A stretch of 33,657 nucleotides of DNA, from IMG/VR virus record IMGVR_UViG_3300028595_000041, positions 1 through 33,657 of that record; one strand, written 5' to 3'. Positions 1-4,904 of this stretch are shown piece by piece (position 1 is the stretch's first letter; every line of letters begins with the position of its first letter). This DNA comes from a virus. The position numbers and the translations under genes were made by a program. The notes under the pieces were generated by a model, which had not been told where the DNA came from, did no database searches, and worked only from the letters and a program-made list of their open reading frames with translations.

Positions 1-163
1 GGCCTACGCCTACATCTACATCTACACCACCGGCAATCCGCCCGCTGCGCCGGAGATCCCCGGCAACGTGCGCGATATCATTCTTGGCGTCTTCTTCGCA
101 TTCGTCGGTGGCAACGTGGCCGGCAAGTTCGCGAAGGCCAAGGGCGGGGATGAGCCGTCGTGA
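1..163 (+). CDS. Small membrane protein, 5'-truncated left copy
   Basis: The reading frame begins off the left edge (first full codon at base 2) and stops at 161-163. It encodes the C-terminal 53 or so residues of the same protein that is complete at 33088-33303. Compared with that copy it has Ile-Leu, Ile-Leu, Tyr-Phe and Ala-Thr replacements near the start, all conservative. A hydrophobic segment is followed by a Gly/Lys-rich tail. The stop overlaps the GTG start of the inner-spanin-like gene (GTGA). The position just before spanins suggests a holin or other lysis-related membrane protein, but this is inferred from context only. Confidence 0.75.
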   Translation, partial: AYAYIYIYTTGNPPAAPEIPGNVRDIILGVFFAFVGGNVAGKFAKAKGGDEPS

Positions 164-441
164 AACTGCCTTGGTGGCTGTACGCGATCCTGGCCGTGGC
201 CGGTGTCCTGCTGGGGATCAAGTTCCGCCATGAGCGCGAACTCGAGCAGGCCCGCAAGCGGGCGGAAGAATGGAGGCGGCGAGCCTATGAGAATCGCAAC
301 GCTCAGGCGGTGGCCGAGTCCGAGGCGGCGATTGCTCGCATTGACCGCGATCTGGCTGACGCTCGCGGCCGCAACATTCTCGACCGTGTACGCGCAGCCG
401 TCGAGGACGCACGGAGACGCCGCGAGAGCGGCGCAAGCTGA
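160..441 (+). CDS. Inner-membrane spanin-like protein (Rz-type)
   Basis: This 93-residue protein has one N-terminal transmembrane segment (about residues 4-20) followed by a charged, Arg/Glu/Ala-rich helix to the C-terminus. That is the topology of an i-spanin, which sits in the inner membrane and spans the periplasm as a coiled coil to fuse membranes at lysis. The start is GTG in a GTGA overlap with the upstream gene. The six differences from the right copy (192, 243, 303, 318, 327, 390) are all third-position synonymous changes, so this frame appears to be under purifying selection. A second gene starts inside it in another frame at 287, as in classic Rz/Rz1 pairs. Confidence 0.7.
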   Translation: MKLPWWLYAILAVAGVLLGIKFRHERELEQARKRAEEWRRRAYENRNAQAVAESEAAIARIDRDLADARGRNILDRVRAAVEDARRRRESGAS

Positions 442-712
442 CGCCCTGGCCACCCTACCAGCGGACACCCTCGCGCGCTGGTGCGTCGATCTGACGTGGC
501 TTGTCGAAGACCTGAAGGCCGACGCCGCGAGGGCGGCTGTCTTGCATACGCTCGAGGTCGACACGTTGCAGCGTCGTGTCGATTTTATGGCACTATCTCT
601 ACAGATGGCGAAAGACCGCCAACCCGGCTGGCTGGCGCGGACGTGGGCCGAGTTCCGCGTTGGTTTGGCGTTCCTGCTAGGCGCGGCGGCCGGGGTCTGG
701 GCGGCCCAATAA
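287..712 (+). CDS. Outer-spanin-like exported protein overlapping the i-spanin gene
   Basis: This 141-residue product is read in the +1 frame relative to the gene at 160 and begins inside it. I choose the ATG at 287 because it places a basic stretch and a hydrophobic core (residues 16-34) at the N-terminus as a signal peptide. The open frame extends further upstream to 203 without a better start. The body is Ala/Asp/Leu-rich and the C-terminus (about residues 120-141) is a second hydrophobic segment ending at a TAA. An embedded second gene with an export signal fits an o-spanin, while N-terminal signal plus C-terminal membrane segment also recalls single-gene u-spanins. No canonical lipobox is present. 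Residue 35, right after the core, is Tyr here but Cys in the right copy. Four substitutions in the overlap are all non-synonymous in this frame. Confidence 0.55.
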   Translation: MRIATLRRWPSPRRRLLALTAIWLTLAAATFSTVYAQPSRTHGDAARAAQADALATLPADTLARWCVDLTWLVEDLKADAARAAVLHTLEVDTLQRRVDFMALSLQMAKDRQPGWLARTWAEFRVGLAFLLGAAAGVWAAQ

Positions 713-740
713 AATAACCCACAATCGCCGAAAATAATCC

Positions 741-769
741 TTGACCGCCCAGGGTATCACTGATATCGT
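741..769 (+). promoter_or_regulatory. Predicted sigma70-type extended -10 promoter
   Basis: TTGACC (741-746) is followed by a 17-bp spacer and TATCGT (764-769), with TG one base upstream of the -10 hexamer (761-762). It lies in the gap between the spanin genes and the first early gene (793). A near-dyad CAC-T-GATATC-GTG overlaps the -10 region and could be an operator. It probably drives the early operon that starts with the HTH gene. Confidence 0.55.
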
Positions 770-792
770 GGGCTAAAAGGAGTTCAACAGCG

Positions 793-1014
793 ATGAATGA
801 ATTTCTCACGACAATGGAATTGGCCCTCAAGTTGAACGTCAAGCCGTCGACCATTAAGGCATGGCGGCGGCAAGGGCGCGGGCCGGTTTACCACCGCTTC
901 GGTCGGTCGATCCGGTATCGGGTGGTGGACGTTGACAGGTGGGCCGCGCATCAGGCGGCCAAGAGTGGCGCCGGCAGTTCGGCCGGTGACAAGCCGGGAG
1001 GCCCCGGGCGATAG
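793..1014 (+). CDS. Small helix-turn-helix DNA-binding protein (excisionase/HTH_17-like)
   Basis: This 73-residue protein has residues 5-50 with the pattern of the MerR/excisionase-type winged helix: a helix with LALKLNV, PSTIKAWRRQG as recognition helix, and a wing around YHRFGRSIRYR. Residues 51-73 are a Gly/Ser-rich tail. A strong AAAAGGAG ribosome site ends about 10 bases before the ATG. Proteins of this type bind DNA directly and act as excisionases or transcription regulators. With no integrase in the window, an early transcription regulator, possibly autoregulating the promoter at 741, is the likelier role. Its stop lies inside a hairpin. Confidence 0.7.
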   Translation: MNEFLTTMELALKLNVKPSTIKAWRRQGRGPVYHRFGRSIRYRVVDVDRWAAHQAAKSGAGSSAGDKPGGPGR

Positions 1015-1064
1015 CCTCCCGGTGGCGCGGGGCGGCGGTCATGGTATCCAGCCAGCCGCCGCCC
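994..1064 (+). terminator. Tandem GC-rich hairpins after the HTH gene
   Basis: Two perfect 9-bp stems lie back to back. CCGGGAGGC (994-1002) pairs with GCCTCCCGG (1014-1022) across an 11-base loop, and GGGCGGCGG (1030-1038) pairs with CCGCCGCCC (1056-1064) across 17 bases. The stop codon of the HTH gene is in the first hairpin. Neither is followed by a T-run, so they may be weak terminators, RNA-processing or stability elements, or protein-binding sites that tune expression of the ERF operon. Confidence 0.45.
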
Positions 1065-1083
1065 GACAAAACGGAGGTAACAC

Positions 1084-1803
1084 ATGGCTGCGACTACCAA
1101 AGGATCGACGGCGCACGCAAAACTCGCCGAGATCCAGCAAGAGGTCAAAGTCCCCAAGAATCTCAAAAACGACTTCGGCGGGTACAAGTACCGCAACGCT
1201 GAGACGATTCTCGAGGCCGTCAAGCCGCTGCTCGGCGCCGCTTCGCTCGTCCTGTCCGACGACATCGCCGAGGTCGGCGGGCGGATCTACGTCAAGGCCA
1301 CGGCCACGTTGGTGGTCGACGGCGACAGCGTGAGCGTGTCCGCGTTCGCGCGTGAGCCCCTGACCCGAAAGGGCATGGACGATTCGCAGATCACGGGCAG
1401 CAGTTCCAGCTACGCCCGTAAGCGGTGCCTTGAAGGCTTCTTCCTTCTCGACAACTCTGAGCACGACCCTGACGCGAGCAACACGCGCGAGGGCAACGCC
1501 GCGGCTATGGAGCACGCGCTGCGCGCCGTCCGCGACTGCGACGACATCGACCAACTCAAGACGGTCTGCGCGACCTATAAAGCGGAGGCTCGGTCGCACG
1601 GCTGGACCGACGACCTGACCGCCATGTTCAAGGCGCGCCAGGCCGAGATCCTCGCGGCGGGCGATGCTGGTGCTGGTTCTCCCACCTCCGGCCAGCAGCA
1701 GGACGGAACCTCGCCCGCCGCTCCCCCCACCTGCGCGATCTGCGGCCGGCCCATCGACCCGATGGTGGGCTGCGATGTCTGCAACGCTAAGGGGGTGCGG
1801 TAA
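1084..1803 (+). CDS. erf: ERF-family single-strand annealing recombinase
   Basis: This 239-residue protein has the ERF superfamily core at about residues 10-145: the KNDFGGYKYR block, the AETILEAVKPLL helix, a beta region and the SSSSYARKRCLEGFFLL helix. Phage ERF proteins anneal single-stranded DNA during recombination and genome circularisation. The C-terminus adds a compact zinc-binding-like knuckle, C217-x2-C220-x9-C230-x2-C233, after a Gly/Ser/Pro-rich linker, a tail that often differs between ERF homologues. GGAGG (1073-1077) precedes the ATG. The gene is second in the early operon and its stop overlaps the next start (TAATG). Confidence 0.88.
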   Translation: MAATTKGSTAHAKLAEIQQEVKVPKNLKNDFGGYKYRNAETILEAVKPLLGAASLVLSDDIAEVGGRIYVKATATLVVDGDSVSVSAFAREPLTRKGMDDSQITGSSSSYARKRCLEGFFLLDNSEHDPDASNTREGNAAAMEHALRAVRDCDDIDQLKTVCATYKAEARSHGWTDDLTAMFKARQAEILAAGDAGAGSPTSGQQQDGTSPAAPPTCAICGRPIDPMVGCDVCNAKGVR

Positions 1804-1976
1804 TGGGGACCATCAAGCAACTCATCATCATGCACCGCGACCTCAACGGACCCGACGAGCCGCTGCCGCCGCTGGACGAACTGCGCCGAGAGCACGCGCG
1901 CTATCTCAAGATGGTTGGCAACCGGGTCGGCCTGACTGACGAGCAGATGGCGGAGGTGCGCGATGATAAGGACTAG
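1803..1976 (+). CDS. Hypothetical 57-residue protein
   Basis: A short open frame starts in the TAATG overlap with the ERF stop and ends at TAG 1974-1976, overlapping the next gene by 14 bases. The product is charged and Pro-rich in the middle, with a helical Leu/Arg/Glu stretch, no Cys and no membrane segment. I do not recognise the family. Tight coupling on both sides supports it being translated. Confidence 0.55.
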   Translation: MGTIKQLIIMHRDLNGPDEPLPPLDELRREHARYLKMVGNRVGLTDEQMAEVRDDKD

Positions 1977-2451
1977 TTTCTACGGCGTCGGCCGCAACCT
2001 CGCCGAGCGCGCCGCCGGCTGCTCGCTAGAGACGGAGGCGTCGGCTAACCTCGCGCTCGCGCTGCTGAGCAAGGCGTTTTACGTCGCGTTCGATGAGCAG
2101 TTGGGCGACTCGCCGGCCATGCACGCAGACCTCGACGCGGTGGTGAAACTGCACCAGGAGAACGTGCGGCAGATCGAGATGCTGTGGCCGCGCGCCCACG
2201 GGCTCCGGCTGTATCGGTCGCCGTTCCGCGAGGGCCGGCGGTGCTACGGGTTCGGGTTGCCGAAGCCTGCGGCGCACTACGCGGCCAAGCACCAGTACAA
2301 GCGGATGACTCGGAGGGAGCGGCGGGCACTCGCCGTCAGAGCCGACCTCCGAGCTGAGGCCAAGTTCGAGCGCGACCGCATCAATCGGCGCTTCGGGCTG
2401 GGCGAGTACTTCGATGACCGCCGCCGGCACGAAGTCGGGCGGGACTGGTAA
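1963..2451 (+). CDS. Hypothetical basic protein
   Basis: This 162-residue protein has GGAGG at 1952-1956 before ATG 1963. The first 70 residues look helical, with a run of Ala/Leu and an Asp/His-rich segment. The C-terminal third is strongly basic (KRMTRRERRALAVRADLR and following), which suggests nucleic-acid contact. No motif I know is present. It lies in the recombination part of the early operon, and its stop overlaps an ATG at 2451 (TAATG). Confidence 0.6.
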   Translation: MIRTSFYGVGRNLAERAAGCSLETEASANLALALLSKAFYVAFDEQLGDSPAMHADLDAVVKLHQENVRQIEMLWPRAHGLRLYRSPFREGRRCYGFGLPKPAAHYAAKHQYKRMTRRERRALAVRADLRAEAKFERDRINRRFGLGEYFDDRRRHEVGRDW

Positions 2452-2615
2452 TGGGCTCGGCGCCGGCAGGCAATCGGTACGGGGTCGGCAATGCCGCCCA
2501 CGGTCGGGAGAGCAGGGCCGTGATGGTGAGAAGCAATCTCCACCGGCAGCGCGAAGACGGGTCGCGCAACCTATCCGATCGAAAGCCGGCGCCGCTAATC
2601 ATTCGGAGGGAACAC

Positions 2616-2768
2616 ATGGATACGAAACCGGGGGTTTTCCGCAACGTCAGCGAGGCCATCGCTGTCGCGGCCACCTGGCTGGTCGCTTCGGCGTTCTGCG
2701 TAGCGTTCTGGGTCATGGTCGCCAAGCTGCTGCTGGCGGCGTTCGGTGGAGGTAAGGCTGAATGGTGA
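2616..2768 (+). CDS. Small single-pass membrane protein
   Basis: This 50-residue protein has GGAGGG (2605-2610) five bases before the ATG. A hydrophobic helix spans about residues 15-42. The open frame continues upstream to an ATG at 2451, but that 55-residue extension is Arg/Ser/Gly-rich, looks non-native and lacks its own ribosome site, so I take the 2616 start. The region 2452-2615 then holds no gene I can support. The function is unknown. Confidence 0.55.
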   Translation: MDTKPGVFRNVSEAIAVAATWLVASAFCVAFWVMVAKLLLAAFGGGKAEW

Positions 2769-2899
2769 CGCAATGGGCTGGCGGCGACACGCTGCTGTTC
2801 TGGGGCGGGTTCGTCGCTGCGTTGGTCGCGGCGCTGTACCTGCTGAACTGGATGATGCGGCTGGTATGCCGCCTGGTCGGCTGGTGGTTGAGTCGATGA
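2762..2899 (+). CDS. Small membrane protein, 45 residues
   Basis: ATG 2762 overlaps the preceding stop, and the frame ends at TGA 2897-2899, overlapping the next ATG. About residues 10-30 form one transmembrane helix (LLFWGGFVAALVAALYLL), followed by a short Met/Trp/Arg-rich tail. GGAGG lies at 2748-2752. Together with the gene before it, this makes a pair of coupled micro-membrane proteins in the early operon. The function is unknown. Confidence 0.5.
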   Translation: MVTQWAGGDTLLFWGGFVAALVAALYLLNWMMRLVCRLVGWWLSR

Positions 2900-3189
2900 A
2901 CCAGTGCGAAGCCGTCCTAGCCTACATCCGCCGACACGGCTCAATCACCCCGCTCGAGGCGCTGCGCGAGCTCGGCGTCAACCGCCTGGCCGCCAGGATA
3001 AACGACCTGCGGGAGAGTGGACACGATATCGCGAGCGACCTGGTCGACGTGCAGACGCGCGCCGGGCAGACCCGGGTTGCTCGGTACACCCTGAGGGCTG
3101 GCCTGGACCGTTCGCCTACGGTAGCGGCGGAACCGGACCGGCCCGACGGGCTGCTGTTTGGCCTACAAGGATTCATTCGGAAGCCATAG
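2896..3189 (+). CDS. Winged helix-turn-helix protein (HTH_39-like)
   Basis: This 97-residue protein contains, in residues 1-60, the pattern of a phage HTH family: a first helix ending in IRRHGSITPLEALRELG, then NRLAARINDLRESGHDI and a beta wing (QTRVARYTL). It is predicted to bind DNA. The start is ATG 2896 in an ATGA overlap. An in-frame GTG at 2746 would add 50 residues that run through the gene at 2762 in another frame and look non-native. The C-terminal 30 residues are Pro/Asp-rich. Confidence 0.68.
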   Translation: MNQCEAVLAYIRRHGSITPLEALRELGVNRLAARINDLRESGHDIASDLVDVQTRAGQTRVARYTLRAGLDRSPTVAAEPDRPDGLLFGLQGFIRKP

Positions 3190-3244
3190 GCCAGCAGCAA
3201 ACTGGATGCCGCATCAGCGGTGTCCATAAACAGAAAGGTCAATC

Positions 3245-3841
3245 ATGGCAGCAGGAACTATCACGCTCAAGCCGATCAAGGTTGAGAGAATCGGCGTTAC
3301 GATCGAGGGAATCAGCCCGCTCATTCAGCATTGCTGGGATGAGAAGTCCCGGAGGCAAATGCGCGAGAAGAAGGCCGGCAGGAAAACCAAGAATATCGAG
3401 GCGTGCGACCCGCAGGCCGAAGCCGAAGCCGCCACGTATTACACCGCAGACGGAAAGAATGGAGTCCCCGTGTCCGCCCTGGCCAAGTGCATCGTCGGCG
3501 CCGCCCACAAGGACATCGGCGTTGAGAAGACCCTCGTCCGCAAGTCTATGTTTATCGAGTGCAACGACTCGCGCGGCGTCGTGGAGATGACTTGCAGCGA
3601 ACCGCAGATCAGGGAAGACCCGGTCCGCGTCGGGGCTGGGTCCGCCGACCTACGCTATCGCCCGCAGTTCGATACGTGGTCGGTCGACATCACCATCGAA
3701 TACAACCCGGATATGATAACGCCAGACGTTATCGTCAACCTCATCAACCTAGCCGGCTTCGGTGTCGGCATCGGCGAGTGGCGCCCGGAGAAGGGCGGCG
3801 ACTTCGGGCGCTTCCGAGTGAAGGGACGTGATGATGCCTAG
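3245..3841 (+). CDS. Conserved-type phage protein with RAMP/Cas7-like features
   Basis: This 198-residue protein starts at ATG 3245 with AAAGG at 3234-3238. After a beta strand it has EGISPLIQHCW (21-31), a basic helix (34-49), GVPVSALAKCIVGAA (73-87), a beta-rich middle, and a C-terminal Gly-rich loop GFGVGIGEWRP..GGDFGRF (171-190). The order of strand, helix insertion after a Pro-Xaa-Ser-Ala-Leu turn, and a terminal Gly-rich loop resembles RAMP-fold proteins of CRISPR complexes, but this is my pattern inference only. I recall similar proteins beside phage recombination genes without an assigned function. It is coupled to the next gene by overlap, and both may act on single-stranded DNA with ERF. 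Confidence 0.6.
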   Translation: MAAGTITLKPIKVERIGVTIEGISPLIQHCWDEKSRRQMREKKAGRKTKNIEACDPQAEAEAATYYTADGKNGVPVSALAKCIVGAAHKDIGVEKTLVRKSMFIECNDSRGVVEMTCSEPQIREDPVRVGAGSADLRYRPQFDTWSVDITIEYNPDMITPDVIVNLINLAGFGVGIGEWRPEKGGDFGRFRVKGRDDA

Positions 3842-4325
3842 TCCTGTGTTCTACAAGTGGGAAACCGGGTTTCGAGCCCGCGTCAAGGCCGACGTCGCCG
3901 GGGCCGAGCTCGAGCGGATACGAGACGCACGCGGGTCGCTGACCGCGGACATCGTGCGCGACGAGGCCCGCGACAAGGCAAACCCGCTGCACCCTCAGAT
4001 CTTTGACCTGTCGGTGAAGAAAGCGGCCGAGGCTCATTATCTGCGGAACGCACAGCAGACGATCCGGGCTATCCAGGTCGTCTTTGAGGACGTCCCAGAC
4101 GCGCCGGTCCGACGTTTCGATTACGTCACCGTGGCCGATGCTAAGGGCGGGGTCGGCGCGTTCGCCCAGTATGATCGCGTCGAAGATATCCTGTCCGACC
4201 CCGAGAAGCGGGCGGTTCTATTGGCTCGCGCGTTGAGAGAAGCCGAGCAATGGCGGCGTCGTTACAGCGAGTTGCACGAGTTATCGAGTGTTTTCGCGGC
4301 GCTCGAGAAGGTTGCGGTCGCCTAG
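3831..4325 (+). CDS. Hypothetical protein coupled to the RAMP-like gene
   Basis: The product is 164 residues from ATG 3831. GTG 3828 and ATG 3834 are alternatives, and AAGGGA at 3821-3826 fits 3834 best by spacing. It overlaps the upstream gene by 11 bases. The N-terminal half carries a KWETGFRARVKA segment. The C-terminal half is helical and charged, with ALREAEQWRRRYSELHELSSVFAALE as a probable coiled coil. No catalytic motif is visible. Overlap with the preceding gene suggests the two proteins work together. The gene ends just before the GGCNN tract. Confidence 0.6.
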   Translation: MMPSPVFYKWETGFRARVKADVAGAELERIRDARGSLTADIVRDEARDKANPLHPQIFDLSVKKAAEAHYLRNAQQTIRAIQVVFEDVPDAPVRRFDYVTVADAKGGVGAFAQYDRVEDILSDPEKRAVLLARALREAEQWRRRYSELHELSSVFAALEKVAVA

Positions 4326-4338
4326 ATGTTGGTTTCGT

Positions 4339-4709
4339 GGCGAGGCAAGGCAAGGCGGGGCACGGCTTGGCAAGGCGGGGCACGGCACGGCAGGCACGGC
4401 AAGGCACGGCCAGGCACGGCGAGGCCTGGCGCGGCACGTCCCGGCACGGCAAGGCAGGCACGGCAAGGCGCGGCTCGGCTTGGCTGGGCGGGGCAAGGCA
4501 GGCCTGGCACGGCGAGGCGGGGCGGGGCGAGGTCTGGCACGGCGAGGCTTGGCAAGGCAGGCAAGGCGGGGCACGGCCAGGCACGGCTTGGCAGGGCATG
4601 GCCAGGCAAGGCAGGCACGGCTGGACACGGCTTGGCCTGGCTGGGCATGTCAGGGTGCGGCAGGGCAGGCTGGGCTTGCACAAGGCTGGGCAAGGCAGGC
4701 GCGGCAAGG
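4339..4709 (+). repeat. GGCNN pentanucleotide repeat tract
   Basis: For about 370 bases the + strand is an almost unbroken series of GGC triplets spaced five bases apart (GGCAA, GGCAC, GGCGG, GGCTT, GGCCA, GGCTG), with occasional four-base slips (GGCA). Because the units hold almost no TA or TGA, all six frames are open across the tract. That makes the 5-residue-periodic Arg/Gly/Ala or Pro/Cys/Leu translations artefacts rather than evidence of coding. The tract is strongly G-over-C skewed and sits between the recombination genes and a promoter plus RNA structure. The role is unknown. A replication, partition, recombination or packaging signal is possible. Confidence 0.85.
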
Positions 4710-4745
4710 TAAAAGATTTTGCCTTGTCCATTCGGCAGAAAACAC

Positions 4746-4774
4746 TTGATGGCAGACGCCTTGAATGGTAGAGT
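4746..4774 (+). promoter_or_regulatory. Predicted extended -10 promoter
   Basis: TTGATG (4746-4751), a 17-bp spacer and TAGAGT (4769-4774) with TG at 4766-4767 have the same architecture as the promoter at 741. The expected start site, about seven bases after the -10 box, coincides with the first base of a long RNA helix (4781). This is the only promoter-like signal I can support between 770 and the ParB-MTase gene. Confidence 0.5.
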
Positions 4775-4780
4775 GCTCAA

Positions 4781-4886
4781 CGGCAGGTCGGGCAACATGG
4801 AGTTTTTCTATGATAACTAACAGCGGCGCAACTGGTTTCGGGCTCCATGCGGTCCCGATCTGCCGACCAGGGGCGCCGCTGTTTTT
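4781..4886 (+). ncRNA. Predicted structured RNA or 5' leader with alternative folds
   Basis: CGGCAGGTCGGG (4781-4792) pairs with CCCGATCTGCCG (4854-4865), 12 bp with one G-U, and CATGGAG (4796-4802) pairs with CTCCATG (4843-4849), so one helix of 19 bp with a small internal loop starts at the predicted transcription start. A competing fold is AACAGCGGCGC (4819-4829) with GCGCCGCTGTT (4873-4883) plus CTGGT/ACCAG and TCGGG/CCCGA inside, followed by five Ts. The two folds share the 4854-4858 segment and interleave, so they are probably mutually exclusive, as in an attenuator, or form a pseudoknot. It may be a stand-alone small RNA or the leader of the ParB-MTase mRNA. A 7-codon frame (ATG 4797 to TAA 4818-4820, MEFFYDN) lies within it, with only a weak ribosome site. 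Confidence 0.55.
4819..4886 (+). terminator. Intrinsic terminator-like hairpin before the ParB-MTase gene
   Basis: A perfect 11-bp stem (4819-4829 with 4873-4883), extended by a 5-bp inner stem (4832-4836 with 4866-4870), ends in a T-run at 4882-4886. Its position only 19 bases before the TTG start of the next gene means termination here would switch that gene off, so it could be regulatory rather than a simple gene end. The long loop is unusual for an intrinsic terminator. Confidence 0.5.
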
Positions 4887-4904
4887 GCTGTGAAGGAGCG
4901 AGCG

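Larger units (their letters stand above)
1..517. repeat. Left copy of imperfect terminal repeat
   Basis: Bases 1-517 align without gaps to 33141-33657. I count 14 mismatches (13, 14, 20, 22, 24, 44, 46, 109, 192, 243, 303, 318, 327, 390), about 97 percent identity, and no mismatch after 390. Both copies carry the same genes in the same frames, so this is the overlap expected when a circular or circularly permuted phage genome is linearised. True packaged terminal repeats of one molecule would be identical, so I infer that the ends come from two co-existing variants or a consensus error. Confidence 0.9.

Noticed and set aside
22-564. 180-residue minus-strand frame over the spanin region
   Set aside because: The + strand frames show silent variation between the two copies, which identifies the coding strand. 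The antisense frame has no supporting signal.
793-1014. Excisionase implying a temperate phage
   Set aside because: The fold is shared by many regulators. No integrase, attachment site or CI-like repressor was found, so lysogeny is not supported.
2414-2755. 113-residue + frame spanning the 3' end of the 1963 gene and the small membrane protein
   Set aside because: Its composition is Gly/Arg/Gln-rich, it has no ribosome site and it competes with better frames on both sides.
4339-4709. CRISPR array
   Set aside because: There is no conserved repeat of 24-40 bp with unique spacers. The unit is 5 bp, and no cas genes are present.
4141-4798. Several long frames on both strands giving Arg/Gly/Ala- or Pro/Cys/Leu-rich proteins
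   Set aside because: They arise because GGCNN repeats contain no stop codons in any frame. All six frames are open, there is no ribosome site preference, and the products are 5-residue-periodic low complexity.
4819-4883. Possible tRNA in the hairpin before the ParB-MTase gene
   Set aside because: There is no cloverleaf with D and T arms, no T-loop consensus and no acceptor geometry. The structure is better described as a terminator or leader.
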